Assembly (NCBI RefSeq): GCF_014489415.1
Contig: NZ_CP060822.1
Location: 3,581,501 to 3,645,500, forward strand
Direction: 5' to 3'
Length of the DNA stretch: 64,000 nt
Source of the DNA: Cylindrospermopsis curvispora GIHE-G1
GTDB lineage: Bacteria; Cyanobacteriota; Cyanobacteriia; Cyanobacteriales; Nostocaceae
Positions 44,010 to 53,658 of this stretch are shown in pieces; positions within the stretch are counted from its first letter, which is position 1; every line of letters begins with the position of its first letter. The position numbers and the translations under genes are program-made. The notes under the pieces were generated by a model. That model saw only the letters and a program-made list of their open reading frames with translations. It made no database searches and was not told the origin of the DNA.

Positions 44010-44918
44010 ATGAATACCTGGCTAAAAAAATATCCTTTAATGACGCTGATTACTCTCTCCCTTTTATGTATTAATATGGAATCAGCGGTTTCCATTTCAT
44101 CCTCCATGGGAATTGTTGTTCAAGCTAACCGACCAATAGCGTTGGATTGGTTAAACAAGGGGTTAAAAGCTATTGCAGAGGGCAAAGTACAAGATGCAAT
44201 TATAGCTTTTCGTCAAGCAGCACAATTAGATCCGACCCTAGCCCCTGCTCACTATAACCTAGGTTTAGCACTGCGACAAACAGGTAAATTACAACCAGCA
44301 GCGGACGCATTTTATCAGGCCACCCAAGCCGATCCCCAATTTGCATCAGCTTTTGCTAATTTAGGCGCTGCATTGTTAGAGGGAAATAATTTACCATTGG
44401 CAATTGATTATTTAAAAACTGCTTTACAATTAGACCCAAAGTTGGGTTTTGCTCACTATAATTTAGGACTAGTAAGACAACTGCAAAAAGATTGGCAACA
44501 GGCGATCGCCTCTTTTAAACAGGCAATGATATATAGTCCAAATTCTGCAGAGCCAGTTTACCACTTGGGGAATTGCTATTTACAAGAAGGGAAATTAGAA
44601 TTGGCAAAATCAACATTTATGAAGGCTATAAGTTTAAATTCTAATTATACAGAGGCTCATTATAATTTGGGTTTAATTTTGTTCGAGCAAGGGCAACTAA
44701 AAGATTCATTGTCAGCATTTAGAAAAGCTGCTCAGACAAATTATAATTATCCCAATGCTTATTATGGAGCGGGATTAGTATTTGTACAACTTAAACAATA
44801 TGAACAAGCAATAAAAGTAATAAAATATGCAAGAGATATATACCAAAAACAAGGGAATATGGCATGGGCAAATAATGCGCAGGAACTGTTGACACAAATA
44901 CGAAATATTAGGAGATAA
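44010..44918 (+). CDS. Secreted TPR-repeat protein
   Basis: A 302-residue protein with a signal peptide (LMTLITLSLLCINMESAVS), then about seven tetratricopeptide repeats from ~residue 45 to the end (AHYNLGLALRQTGKLQPAAD, AFANLGAALLEGNNLPLAID, EAHYNLGLILFEQGQLKDSL). Such periplasmic TPR scaffolds are common in cyanobacteria and bind other proteins. It starts 37 bp after the fusion gene on the same strand, so it may be read through from it. A HIP1 site lies within it. Confidence 0.88.
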   Translation: MNTWLKKYPLMTLITLSLLCINMESAVSISSSMGIVVQANRPIALDWLNKGLKAIAEGKVQDAIIAFRQAAQLDPTLAPAHYNLGLALRQTGKLQPAADAFYQATQADPQFASAFANLGAALLEGNNLPLAIDYLKTALQLDPKLGFAHYNLGLVRQLQKDWQQAIASFKQAMIYSPNSAEPVYHLGNCYLQEGKLELAKSTFMKAISLNSNYTEAHYNLGLILFEQGQLKDSLSAFRKAAQTNYNYPNAYYGAGLVFVQLKQYEQAIKVIKYARDIYQKQGNMAWANNAQELLTQIRNIRR

Positions 44919-45088
44919 TTGCCCAGCTGAGTTTACCAGTAAATTTCCCAATTCCTAATTACCAATGAACCATCATACACCCTGATGTCAAGGGACAAAT
45001 TATAGATAGAATAAAGAAGAGGCTAGTTTTTAAAAACAGAGTATTTGTTATCAGCATACTAGCTAAGTACCACCAAAATGTTAAAATC

Positions 45089-45643
45089 ATGAAAAAACGA
45101 TTCAAGAGTAGATTTTTATTTGCTGGTCGCTGGTTAGATAGACAAATAATAGTCAGGAATATGGAAGCTTTTCAAGATCTGATTGTCATGGTATTATGTT
45201 TAGCTTTATTTGCAGTTATGTTAATCCAATTATGGGGTATAATTATTGCTATTACTAAATTCATAGGCTATAAGGAATTGACCTCAAAAATACTATTTGT
45301 ATTAATCCTAGTAGAATTATTTAGACTACTAATAGTTTATCTACAGGAGCATAGTATTTCTGTAGGTGTAGCTGTGGAAGTAGCCATAGTTTCCGTATTG
45401 AGAGAAGTGGTGGTGCATGGTGCCCTAGATATTTCAGGAGTCCAAACAGCAGCAATTTGTGGTTTATTATTTATTCTAGGTGGACTGCTTCTGGTTTGTG
45501 CTAAAACTCCTCACATGGACTGCATAAGTGCAAATACCAAATATTGTCCCCTTGTGGGTGAAGAAAACCAGCAAGTGCTAAATAGGTGTGGATTCGATTA
45601 TTTAGAAGAGGAAGATGAAAATTTGAACAATAACATCATTTAG
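45089..45643 (+). CDS. PsiE-family (phosphate-starvation-inducible) membrane protein
   Basis: A 184-residue membrane protein with four hydrophobic helices (~28-52, ~64-84, ~92-112, ~120-140): LIVMVLCLALFAVMLIQLWG, ILFVLILVELFRLLIVYLQE, VAVEVAIVSVLREVVVH and AAICGLLFILGGLLLV. The ILVELFRLL...VLREVV pattern matches the PsiE family (PF06146). PsiE is a PhoB-regulated protein of unknown role in E. coli. No Pho box was identified upstream, and the C-terminal tail is non-conserved. Confidence 0.82.
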   Translation: MKKRFKSRFLFAGRWLDRQIIVRNMEAFQDLIVMVLCLALFAVMLIQLWGIIIAITKFIGYKELTSKILFVLILVELFRLLIVYLQEHSISVGVAVEVAIVSVLREVVVHGALDISGVQTAAICGLLFILGGLLLVCAKTPHMDCISANTKYCPLVGEENQQVLNRCGFDYLEEEDENLNNNII

Positions 45644-45763
45644 AAGTCTTCTATCTAAAGGTAGTATAATTGGGTATTATTTTTCCTCTGTTGGAGAGAT
45701 GCAACCCAGGAAAAAATTAAGTATTTATGGAGTAAATGCACTCAGCAAAAGGAATCAAAACTG

Positions 45764-46003
45764 ATGACTACTACTAAGACAAAAATCCAAGAACCAATTA
45801 GCAATTTAGAATACGATTTTATCACCGTCTTACACAATAAAGCTGCAGCGGTCCAAGCTTATGAACAATATATTAAAGATGCACAAGAGGTAAATTCCCA
45901 ACCCTGCGTGGAACTATTTGAAAAGTTACGTCAATCAGAAATTGATGAAGCTCATGAAATTCGTCAGCATCTGCAACAGGTAATGGTAAAGGGAAAAATG
46001 TAG
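45764..46003 (+). CDS. Small conserved hypothetical protein
   Basis: 79 residues, helical and soluble (LEYDFITVLHNKAAAVQAYE, FEKLRQSEIDEAHEIRQHLQ). The start has AGGAATC upstream. The pattern of helices with E, H and D spaced along them is reminiscent of ferritin-like or metal-binding helical proteins; no assignment is made. It is followed by a strong shared terminator. Confidence 0.6.
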   Translation: MTTTKTKIQEPISNLEYDFITVLHNKAAAVQAYEQYIKDAQEVNSQPCVELFEKLRQSEIDEAHEIRQHLQQVMVKGKM

Positions 46004-46032
46004 GTTTTTAAAAACATACCTTACCTCAATCG

Positions 46033-46063
46033 CTCCCTATCGGTGTCAGACACCAATAGGGAG
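46033..46063. terminator. Bidirectional terminator hairpin
   Basis: CTCCCTAT(C)GGTGT and ACACC(A)ATAGGGAG form a 13-bp stem with a loop of 3 nt and an internal mismatch. It lies between the convergent ends of the 79-residue gene (46003) and the ABC exporter (46070). Confidence 0.7.
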
Positions 46064-46069
46064 ATTGCG

Positions 46070-47881
46070 TTATTGTAATAACTGTTCCATTTGATGCTGA
46101 CTCCATAACTTTTGGTATAGTCCAGGTTGTTCTACCAAATCCGAGTGTTTACCAATTTGCACAATTTCACCCTTTTCCATAACCATAATCCTATCAGCAC
46201 TAGCAGCAGCAGCAAGTTGATGGGTGATGAAAATTACAGTTTTCCGTTTTTTACCCTGGGAAAGGTTTTGCAGAATCTGGGTAGCTGTTTCATTATCCAC
46301 ACTAGAAAGAGCATCATCTAAAATTAATACCGGAGCATCAACTAACATGGCTCTAGCTAAAGCAGTACGTTGTCTTTGACCTCCTGATAGGGTGATTCCT
46401 CTTTCACCTACCAGCGTCTCATATTGTTGGGGAAAGTTATTAATTTCTCCTGCTATGTGAACTAGGTTAGCAACACTTTCCACTCTTTCTTGTTCAAACC
46501 TCCCCCTAAGTCTATTCTTGGCTAAATTGGCAGCACTGCCTAATTCTTCTTGTTCAGTTACAAGGTCACCATAGAAGATATTATTCCTAATACTAGTGCT
46601 GAACAAAAAACTATCCTGTGGTACATAGGCAATTGCAGCTCGCAAATCATTTAATGATATTTTTGTAATATCCCAACCATCCAAGAATAATTGTCCTTCT
46701 TCAATGTCTAGTAACCTAGGTAAAGCATTGGCTAGAGTTGATTTCCCAGAGCCAATTGCTCCTACAACTGCGATCATTTCCCCTGGGTTAATATTAAAGT
46801 TAACGCCTGTCAACGCAGGAATCGGACTACCTGGATAGGTATAACTAAAATTATTAGCTGTGATTGCTCCCTTAACCTTATTGATATCTAAGGAAATTGC
46901 CTGTGGTGCATCTTGAATTTGAGGAGTGACACTGAAAATAGATTCCAGTCTATCAATGCTAACTTCGCCCCTTTGGTAAGTAGTAATTGTAAAACCTAGT
47001 AGCGCAGTAGGAAAAACTAATCGTTCCACATAAATCAGTAGAGCTAAAAAATCTCCCACAGCTAAATTCCCGGAAGATATGCGCATTGTCCCTAACCAAA
47101 TAATGATCAGAGAACTGATATTTGCTAGTCCACCAATCATGGGGAACAGGGTGCTTCTAGTTTTAGCCAGTGTTAAATTCGCCTTTAGTAAAGCCTGGTT
47201 TTTATTTTGGAAGGCTCGACGTTCATTTTCCTCCTGAGCATAGATTTTAATTAATGAAATCCCGCTCATATCCTCCTGAATTAATTCACTTATATCCGAA
47301 AGTTTTTCCTGTACTGCTGCTTGTTCTTGACGGAGGCGATCGCTAAAAGTATGTACTAAAAATAACATTACCGGATAAACAACCAAAGCTGCTAGGGTCA
47401 ACTCTATGTTAATCGACAGCATGATTGGTATGGTCATAGAATAGGCAAATACAGTATTCACCAGGCTTAATACTGCAAACCCCAGAAGTCGGCGGATGTT
47501 TTCCACATCACTAGTGGTGCGAGTAATCAAATCCCCAGGAGGGTTAATAGTAAAGTAAGCGGGTTCTAGCTTGAGTAAATGTTCAAAAATACGTTGTTTT
47601 AGTTCAAATTCTACCTGACGACCAACACCAAAAATCCAGATGCGGGAGGCCATACGCATCATCCACATGGCGGAACTGAGCAGAATAATAACTACCGCAT
47701 AATATATAATTTGCTTAAAACTAAAAGTAGTAGATAAGGTAGCAACACCAGAGCGAATAAGCAGAGGTATATAAACTCCTAAGCCATTGACAGACAACAG
47801 AGCAATAATGCCCAATAATGTTTCTTTCCAATGGGGACGCAAGTAGTTACCAAGTTGAGCAAGTCTTCGAGATTTCACCAT
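46070..47881 (-). CDS. ABC transporter, fused permease and ATPase (exporter, MsbA/BmrA-like)
   Basis: A 603-residue half-transporter. Six transmembrane helices occupy residues ~15-320, then an ATPase domain from ~345: Walker A GAIGSGKST, Q-loop AYVPQDSFLFS, signature LSGGQRQR, Walker B VLILDDALSS and H-loop ITHQLAAA. It exports lipids, drugs or peptides; the substrate is unpredictable. It works as a homodimer or with a partner not seen here. The frame is intact and the length normal for this group. Confidence 0.94.
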   Translation of the reverse strand: MVKSRRLAQLGNYLRPHWKETLLGIIALLSVNGLGVYIPLLIRSGVATLSTTFSFKQIIYYAVVIILLSSAMWMMRMASRIWIFGVGRQVEFELKQRIFEHLLKLEPAYFTINPPGDLITRTTSDVENIRRLLGFAVLSLVNTVFAYSMTIPIMLSINIELTLAALVVYPVMLFLVHTFSDRLRQEQAAVQEKLSDISELIQEDMSGISLIKIYAQEENERRAFQNKNQALLKANLTLAKTRSTLFPMIGGLANISSLIIIWLGTMRISSGNLAVGDFLALLIYVERLVFPTALLGFTITTYQRGEVSIDRLESIFSVTPQIQDAPQAISLDINKVKGAITANNFSYTYPGSPIPALTGVNFNINPGEMIAVVGAIGSGKSTLANALPRLLDIEEGQLFLDGWDITKISLNDLRAAIAYVPQDSFLFSTSIRNNIFYGDLVTEQEELGSAANLAKNRLRGRFEQERVESVANLVHIAGEINNFPQQYETLVGERGITLSGGQRQRTALARAMLVDAPVLILDDALSSVDNETATQILQNLSQGKKRKTVIFITHQLAAAASADRIMVMEKGEIVQIGKHSDLVEQPGLYQKLWSQHQMEQLLQ

Positions 47882-48038
47882 TATTTTTATCTTTAATACC
47901 TATAGTTTTATCACCATATAAGTGGGGGCGGGGGAGTTTACCAGGTAGAGAGAACTCTACTAACTAAGCAAGTGTCTCCCAAATAACTCCCCGGTTCCAC
48001 AGCAGTGTCAAACCTGCCAACTCTTTGATCTTTGCAGA

Positions 48039-48668
48039 TTAAGAGCGTCCACGCAAGAAAACATAAATTTGATTCAGATAACTTTCCCAAACTTGGGTGG
48101 TGAGTTGTAGAGTTTCCGCACTTGGCACAAAATCTTCTACCCTGAGTCCTCTATTACTAATTGCTTGAGGGGTTTGTAACAAATAGGATGGGATGTTAAC
48201 ACTAGCACTATTTAACATACCACCGCTCACCACATCAGATGTAATATTGCTGCTTATCCCTGGTGGCAAAGACGCTACTAGTACAGGAGGAGGTAGCATA
48301 GTAGCAATAGGAGTTCTGACTAAAAAGTAGGCAATAGCAGGGGTACTAGAAAATAGTAAAATAGCTAGTGACCATCCTAACAGATATCCTCCAGGTTTTT
48401 CTATACCACCTCCCTTGATTTTTTGAGCAGCGATAATTAACAGCAAAGCTGATGCTCCCAATGGTTTGAGGGGAAAAGAAATAAATCGCCACAGAGAAGC
48501 AACTACAGGTTCACCTGGGTTGAAAAATGCCAAAGCCAACACTGAAATTATTAGCCCCACCACAATTCTACCAACAAAGTTAACCGTGGGGTAGAATTTT
48601 TGGAACAGGGAGTAGGCAATAACCCCAATTAATAGCCATAGTAAAACCCGGCTTAATAATTGAAACAT
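48039..48668 (-). CDS. Hypothetical membrane protein (possible truncated YdcF/ElyC-like)
   Basis: A 209-residue protein with four predicted helices: ~7-25 (LLWLLIGVIAYSLFQKF), ~33-50 (VVGLIISVLALAFF), ~70-84 (ALLLIIAA) and ~98-115 (WSLAILLFSSTPAIAYFL). A segment with many prolines and a soluble C-terminus of ~90 residues follow. The N-terminal half resembles DUF218/YdcF-type envelope proteins, but the catalytic VVLGRG motif of those is missing, so it might be truncated. No firm family assigned. Confidence 0.55.
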   Translation of the reverse strand: MFQLLSRVLLWLLIGVIAYSLFQKFYPTVNFVGRIVVGLIISVLALAFFNPGEPVVASLWRFISFPLKPLGASALLLIIAAQKIKGGGIEKPGGYLLGWSLAILLFSSTPAIAYFLVRTPIATMLPPPVLVASLPPGISSNITSDVVSGGMLNSASVNIPSYLLQTPQAISNRGLRVEDFVPSAETLQLTTQVWESYLNQIYVFLRGRS

Positions 48669-48907
48669 AAATAAATCAACTCTCTATTTTTTTGTACAGC
48701 TAGTCTGGAGAATTACATATAGCATTAGCCCAGGATAGTGGCCCAGGTGGCCAGAAAATTCATCTCAGAGTCAAAAGCTTAAATAACTTTTTACTCCCAA
48801 ATCCAAACTTTTGCCACAAATGGGTTTATTTTACCGTCAAACCGTAATTTCCCAGCTACCCATAAACTTACTTAAATGCAGCACAAATCACAAATTAGGA
48901 GCAAATT

Positions 48908-49915
48908 ATGTCCATTTTCCCAACTTCAAAACCCACAGTTCTGGTCACAGGTGGAGCAGGTTATATAGGTTCCCATGCGGTCAAAGCCCTATTACAAGAT
49001 GGTTATCATGTCCTTATTCTGGATAATTTGGTCTATGGTCACCGGGATCTAGTCGAACAGGTATTACAGGTAGAACTCATTCAAGGAGATATACAAGATA
49101 TCCCCCTCTTAAATTCCATATTTCAACGGTATAAAGTGGAAGTTGTTATGCATTTCTCAGCATACGCCTACGTAGGTGAGTCAGTTACTGATCCAGCCAA
49201 GTATTATCGTAATAATGTGGTAGCAACTTTAAGTCTTTTAGAAGCCATGCTGGGAGCTGGTGTTGACAAATTTGTTTTTTCTTCCACCTGTGCCACCTAC
49301 GGAGTCCCCCAGTTTATTCCCCTGACGGAAGAACATCCCCAGCATCCGATTAATCCCTATGGAGCTACTAAACTTATGGTAGAGCGGATACTCTCGGACT
49401 TTGATGTTGCATACGGGTTAAAATACGTATCTTTCCGTTATTTTAACGCCGCTGGTGCTGATCCTAGTGGAATGTTGGGGGAGGACCATAACCCAGAAAC
49501 CCATTTAATCCCACTAGTATTGCAAACCGCCTTGGGTAAAAGGTCTTCAATTTCAATTTTTGGTACTGATTATCCCACTCCCGATGGCACTTGTATTCGT
49601 GATTATATTCACGTCACTGACCTAGCAACTGCCCATATTTTGGGTCTGGAATACCTGCTGCAGGGGGGTACTAGCACAGTTTTTAACTTGGGTAATGGCA
49701 ACGGTTTTTCCGTCAGAGAAGTTATTGCTGCTGCAAAGGAAGTTACAGGTAACAATATATCCATTACTGAGTGCGATCGCCGTCCTGGAGATCCGCCCAT
49801 TCTCATTGGTAGCAGTGAGAAAGCCAGGAAAATACTAGGTTGGCAACCGGTATACCCTGATATCAAAGAGATAGTTTCCCATGCTTGGAAGTGGCATCAG
49901 AAAAGACATGGGTAG
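48908..49915 (+). CDS. galE: UDP-glucose 4-epimerase GalE
   Basis: A 335-residue extended SDR that interconverts UDP-glucose and UDP-galactose for exopolysaccharide, glycolipid and galactose use. The NAD-binding motif is GGAGYIGSH (residues ~12-20). The catalytic Ser/Thr-Tyr-Lys set is seen in FSSTCATYG and NPYGATKLMVE (YxxxK). The family segments RYFNAAGADP and GDPPILIGSS are present. Single gene with a clear ATG and AGGAG upstream. Confidence 0.95.
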   Translation: MSIFPTSKPTVLVTGGAGYIGSHAVKALLQDGYHVLILDNLVYGHRDLVEQVLQVELIQGDIQDIPLLNSIFQRYKVEVVMHFSAYAYVGESVTDPAKYYRNNVVATLSLLEAMLGAGVDKFVFSSTCATYGVPQFIPLTEEHPQHPINPYGATKLMVERILSDFDVAYGLKYVSFRYFNAAGADPSGMLGEDHNPETHLIPLVLQTALGKRSSISIFGTDYPTPDGTCIRDYIHVTDLATAHILGLEYLLQGGTSTVFNLGNGNGFSVREVIAAAKEVTGNNISITECDRRPGDPPILIGSSEKARKILGWQPVYPDIKEIVSHAWKWHQKRHG

Positions 49916-49924
49916 GATTAAGTG

Positions 49925-50317
49925 TTAACTGATTACAGCAATGCATTCAATTTCTACTAATACATCCTTAGGCAAACGAGAAACCTGTACACAGGCGCGT
50001 GCGGGAGCAGAGTCGGTTGAAAAATAGCGAGCATAAACCGCATTCATAGCGGCAAAATCTTGCATATCAGACAAAAACACACTGGTTTTCACCACATCGT
50101 TAAAGGTGGCACCTGCTTGAGCGAGAATAGCCTCAAGATTGGTCATTACCTGTTCCGTTTGTTTAGTGATATCAGTGGTATGAACCACATCTCCTAAAAC
50201 TGGGTCTATGGCTATTTGTCCAGCTACGAACACCATCTTCCCAGTAGCTACAATGGCTTGATTATAAGGACCAACTGGTGCGGGTGCTTTCTCAGTACGA
50301 ATAACTTGACGGGTCAT
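49925..50317 (-). CDS. ridA: RidA family reactive intermediate deaminase
   Basis: About 130 residues from ATG 50317 ([20 protein letters not shown]). RidA hydrolyses toxic 2-aminoacrylate imines in amino acid metabolism. The motif set is clear: [33 protein letters not shown] and [20 protein letters not shown], with the conserved Arg near the C-terminus. A longer reading from 50407 adds 30 unrelated residues and is rejected. Convergent with galE. Confidence 0.92.
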   Translation of the reverse strand: MTRQVIRTEKAPAPVGPYNQAIVATGKMVFVAGQIAIDPVLGDVVHTTDITKQTEQVMTNLEAILAQAGATFNDVVKTSVFLSDMQDFAAMNAVYARYFSTDSAPARACVQVSRLPKDVLVEIECIAVIS

Positions 50318-50537
50318 AAAAATATCTTTTGCTGGATCTCCCATAATATACGTGATTACCTCAAACCAGTCAACACAATTCCTAGCAACTATCTGTGCTT
50401 CTCTCAATATACAAGCTTGGGCTGAGAAAACCCAACCCCCGAAGATAAATGAGATCGCCTGATTACGAAACCAAAAAAAGTTGCTAAAATTAGGTTAAAT
50501 CCCCCTGAGCTGAGGGGAAAACCCCCTCTTACCAACC

Positions 50538-51596
50538 GTGTCCCAACCTTCAACTACCACCCAAAATGTAACCCCCCCTAGGGAACCTTTCAACCTACCA
50601 GACCATACCCAGTTACCGGACTCCGATGACGATTTTGTGAAAAATTTCCAAGAACACCCGCAAAGCATAATATTAACCACATCAATTGAACCATTACTGA
50701 AAAAAATCCATCCCAACGGAGATTATTGTATAGGACAGGATAGTGGCATATATTGGCGATTCACAGAACCTCCAGAAAAAGGGGTAGAAGCACCAGACTG
50801 GTTCTATGTTCCCGGAGTGCCATCCAGATTAAATGGGCAATTGAGAAGGTCATACGTACTATGGAAGGAAAAAGTACCTCCCTTCATAGTGATAGAATTC
50901 GCGTCTAAAAATGGAAAGGAAGAAAAAGACAGTTCCCCTCCACCAGAAGGGGATGAAATAGATCCAGAAACCGGGAAACCAAAAAAAGCGGGGAAGTTTT
51001 GGGTGTACGAACAAGCGGTAAAGATACCATATTATGCCATATTTAATGGTTTTAAGGGTACACTAGAGGTATATCATTTAGAGAGAAAAAGATACAAAGA
51101 AATAAAGGCGAATAGGCGAGGACACTATGCCATACCGGAGATGGGTATAGAATTGGGAATACTGTATGACAACCAGAAACCACCCACACCGTGGTTAAGA
51201 TGGTGGGATAATGAGGGGAATCTCTTATTGACAGGAAATGAGCTTGCGGAACAAGCGGAAGCGATCGCTATTCGTGAGCGTCTGGCTAAAGAGCGAGCAG
51301 AAACTATCGCGTCTCAAGAGCGTCTAGCTAAAGAGCGAGCAGAAACTATCGCGTCTCAAGAGCGTCTGGCTAGAGAGCAAGCAGAAACTACCGCATCTCA
51401 AGAGCGTCTGGCTAAAGAGCGAGCAGAAAATATCGCATCTCAAGAGCGTCTGGCTAGAGAGCAAGCAGAAAATATCGCATATCAAGAGCGTCTGGCTAAA
51501 GAACAAGAACGCCAACAAAAAGAACAGGAACGCCAACAAAAAGAAAAACTAGCTGCTTATCTACGCTCCCTTGGCATTGACCCAGAGAAAATATAA
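50538..51596 (+). CDS. Uma2-family (DUF820) protein with C-terminal coiled-coil repeats
   Basis: 352 residues, GTG start (MSQPSTTTQNVTPPREPF). The PD-(D/E)XK-fold Uma2 domain covers residues ~55-235 (APDWFYVPGVPSRL, PPFIVIEFASKNG, WLRWWDNEGNLLL). Residues ~240-350 are an (ERLAKERAETIASQ)n coiled coil of five 14-residue units, then QERQQKEQERQQKEK and a SLGIDPE tail. Uma2 proteins are very multiplied in cyanobacteria; nuclease function is unproven. The motif VIEF in place of ExK keeps E but the Lys position differs. Confidence 0.85.
   Translation: MSQPSTTTQNVTPPREPFNLPDHTQLPDSDDDFVKNFQEHPQSIILTTSIEPLLKKIHPNGDYCIGQDSGIYWRFTEPPEKGVEAPDWFYVPGVPSRLNGQLRRSYVLWKEKVPPFIVIEFASKNGKEEKDSSPPPEGDEIDPETGKPKKAGKFWVYEQAVKIPYYAIFNGFKGTLEVYHLERKRYKEIKANRRGHYAIPEMGIELGILYDNQKPPTPWLRWWDNEGNLLLTGNELAEQAEAIAIRERLAKERAETIASQERLAKERAETIASQERLAREQAETTASQERLAKERAENIASQERLAREQAENIAYQERLAKEQERQQKEQERQQKEKLAAYLRSLGIDPEKI
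51276..51485 (+). repeat. Five tandem 42-bp units in the Uma2 gene
   Basis: 42-bp units encoding ERLAKERAETIASQ, with variants ERLAREQAETTASQ and ERLAKERAENIASQ, repeated five times in frame. Alternation of AKERA and AREQA types suggests a higher-order 84-bp duplication. Confidence 0.85.
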
Positions 51597-51642
51597 AATC
51601 CTGAAGCTTTTAACACCACCAGCTTTCCGTAGGTTGAGTTTA

Positions 51643-52653
51643 ATAGAGCTGTTGGGAAATAAAAGGATATTTTTGGATGACAGAACTTCCCCCATCCTGA
51701 TTGAATTTATGCTGCATCTAAATAGAAGTTCCATAGTCCTGCAGTGACCAACATCAAGTGATCATCAAAATCGGTCACACGATTCCTGTACACAGAATGT
51801 ACACAGTTATATCTCTTAATTCCAGAATGAGCGTGCTCACACACAACTCGCTGACGACTAAGTTCTCGATTCTCCTCCTTTTGCTCCTGTGTTAACTCCT
51901 TACCTTTCGGTTTCTTGTGTGGTAGATGGACCAAATTCTTTCTGCAACCCCTGAAAACCCAAATCTCCCTCTATTACCACTTCATCAGGAATGTATTGCA
52001 CGATCTCTGATTCCTCGAGTAACCTTTTGTCATGCACTTTACCTGCTCTGGTTTTCGTCAGAATAATCACTCGTTTCTCCCTTGTGCTGACTGTAATCTG
52101 CTTGCACGTATGCCGCTTTTTCTTGCCAGAGTAATACTCCTTTTGGCGTTCTCGGTTTTGAGGACGTTGCACTGGACGTTCCGTACCATCCACAATCACC
52201 TCTTTCACACCTGGAAACCGTTTTTGTGAATTCTGCCATGCTCCTGAGTTTGCGTGCTGGCAAAACTTGCTTTTCTCCTAAAGTGGTTTCTAGCACCCAC
52301 AGCAGTCGATGCACCCAATCGTGAGCACAGGAGCGGTCAAAGTTGAACAACACACTCAGCAAGTCAAACGTCGGATAACATTTGCAGTACAGTAAGATAT
52401 AAAATAGTTTCTCCAGTTCTCAATGTGGGCTTGCGTCCGCCCCCGGGCGCACGTTTACGGTTTGCTAAGGAGTTGAACACGGTGCGTTAATATGTATCAG
52501 CAAACTGAGATAACAGCTCGTTGAATGCTTGACGGTTGAGTCCAGTCATTGCTCGTAGCAGTCGCTCTTGATTCAGGATGCGGTCTAAGTCCAACATTGA
52601 TATCACCCTACTTGTCTGCTTGACTATTATACCTTATTTTCCAACAACTCTAT
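51643..52653. mobile_element. IS5-family insertion sequence copy, decayed
   Basis: About 1.0 kb bounded by inverted ends: left AATAGAGCTGTTGGGAAATA (51643-51662), and the reverse complement on the right (52653 leftwards: AATAGAGTTGTTGGAAAATA). It contains one minus-strand DDE transposase reading frame, broken by several lesions. It is the left part of a 1.73-kb repeat duplicated at 54777. No clean target-site duplication was identified. Confidence 0.8.
51707..52597 (-). pseudogene. IS5-family DDE transposase pseudogene (copy 1)
   Basis: Reading leftwards from ATG 52597: LDLDRILNQERLLRAMTGL and the HTH-like start, an in-frame TAA near 52489, a frameshift near 52395, another near 52205 (the frame of FTKTVSRCE to the frame of EVIVDGTERPVQRP) and a third near 51932 (KEF to VHLPHKKPKG). 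The catalytic DDE segments (VIVDGTERP, EGDLGFQG, SRQRVVCEHAHSGIKRY) are still readable. Domains are DDE_Tnp_4 with an N-terminal HTH. No single frame is functional. Confidence 0.85.
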
Positions 52654-53658
52654 TTATATAGAGCATAATTTTAAGCAGCACGCGGGTAATGCTGATTCAA
52701 AAACTTGTTTTTTTATCAAGTCTTCTATTCTCTTACTATAATCACTCTGGAGGAACCTGTTTTCCTAAAAGTTATCTGTGTCCATTTGTTACATAGCAGC
52801 AGGACTCCTAACACGTCCCACATTCTTATCTCCTTTTATGGGATTCTCAGGCGATCGCACTTTAGTTTATTCTCAATGGTAGGCGCGATCGCACTTCTCA
52901 AGGAAAAACAGTTGAATCTGTTTTTATTAATTGGCGTGCGATGGCAGTTCAGCATTTTCTAAGAGGAATATTGTTGAATCTATATTTGGTAACAAGTAAT
53001 GAGACTTGTATTTGAATGCCTACTATTTTTTATAAAAGTAAATAAATGAAGAAGTTTTTTGTATGTAATTATATTGCCATACAGGCAGTTAGTTATGTCT
53101 TTTCATGGGAAAATAGTAAATCTATTAGTTTATAATAAAGTAAATGTATTTATAGGAAAGTAGTGAGAAAAGTATATTATATACTGTAGAAGCTATAAGG
53201 ATAAAAGAAATGACATTATGAATAGTAATAAGATGAGTGAAGGAGGAGATAGATACAGAGAATAAAAAATACAGAAGAAGTACGGATAGAGGATAAGAGG
53301 GAGTGAAAGTAAAATAATATCAATTTATCAGTTATTCATTTGGGAGGTTTTTTTATTGTCTACTATCACTGTTTTGTCTAATCCTTCTACTACATCTACT
53401 AAAGAAGATGCTATCACTAATGCTATAAATCAATGGTTATATGGTAAATCTAATCACTCTAAAAGAAATTATACTAGAGTTATTCGTAGTTACATATCTT
53501 ATTTAGGTGATACTCATATAGCTAATTCTACAGCTCCTCATTTTAGAGATTACCAGGAATATCTCTATCAATCTGGTAAAACTATTAATACTATTAACAC
53601 TTACACCAATATAATAAAATCCTTCTTTACTTTTCTTAGGGATGAAAGTGTACTTCCA
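51932..53658. repeat. 1.73-kb direct duplication, copy 1
   Basis: The sequence from position 51932 to 53658 recurs at 54777-56502, with only scattered point changes and a 1-bp indel. It spans most of the IS5 transposase, the AT-rich spacer and the first ~101 codons of an integrase gene. The two copies share the same transposase lesions (the frameshift and the stop), so the lesions predate the duplication. Confidence 0.93.
52654..53355. other. AT-rich spacer, 702 bp, no gene
   Basis: Spacer between the IS5 copy and the integrase. It contains two HIP1 sites (GCGATCGC, near 52851 and 52886) and a purine-rich + strand (53153-53320). An 85-residue ORF (52705-52962) was seen but looks non-coding. 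The integrase ribosome binding site (GGGAGG) is at its end. The same spacer lies in the second copy (55499-56199). Confidence 0.45.

Noticed and set aside
51324-51539. Minus-strand ORF through the Uma2 coiled-coil repeats
   Set aside because: Open only because the 42-bp repeats lack stops in that frame.
52705-52962. 85-residue ORF in the IS/integrase spacer (also 55550-55807)
   Set aside because: No RBS or family; its conservation is explained by the DNA duplication.
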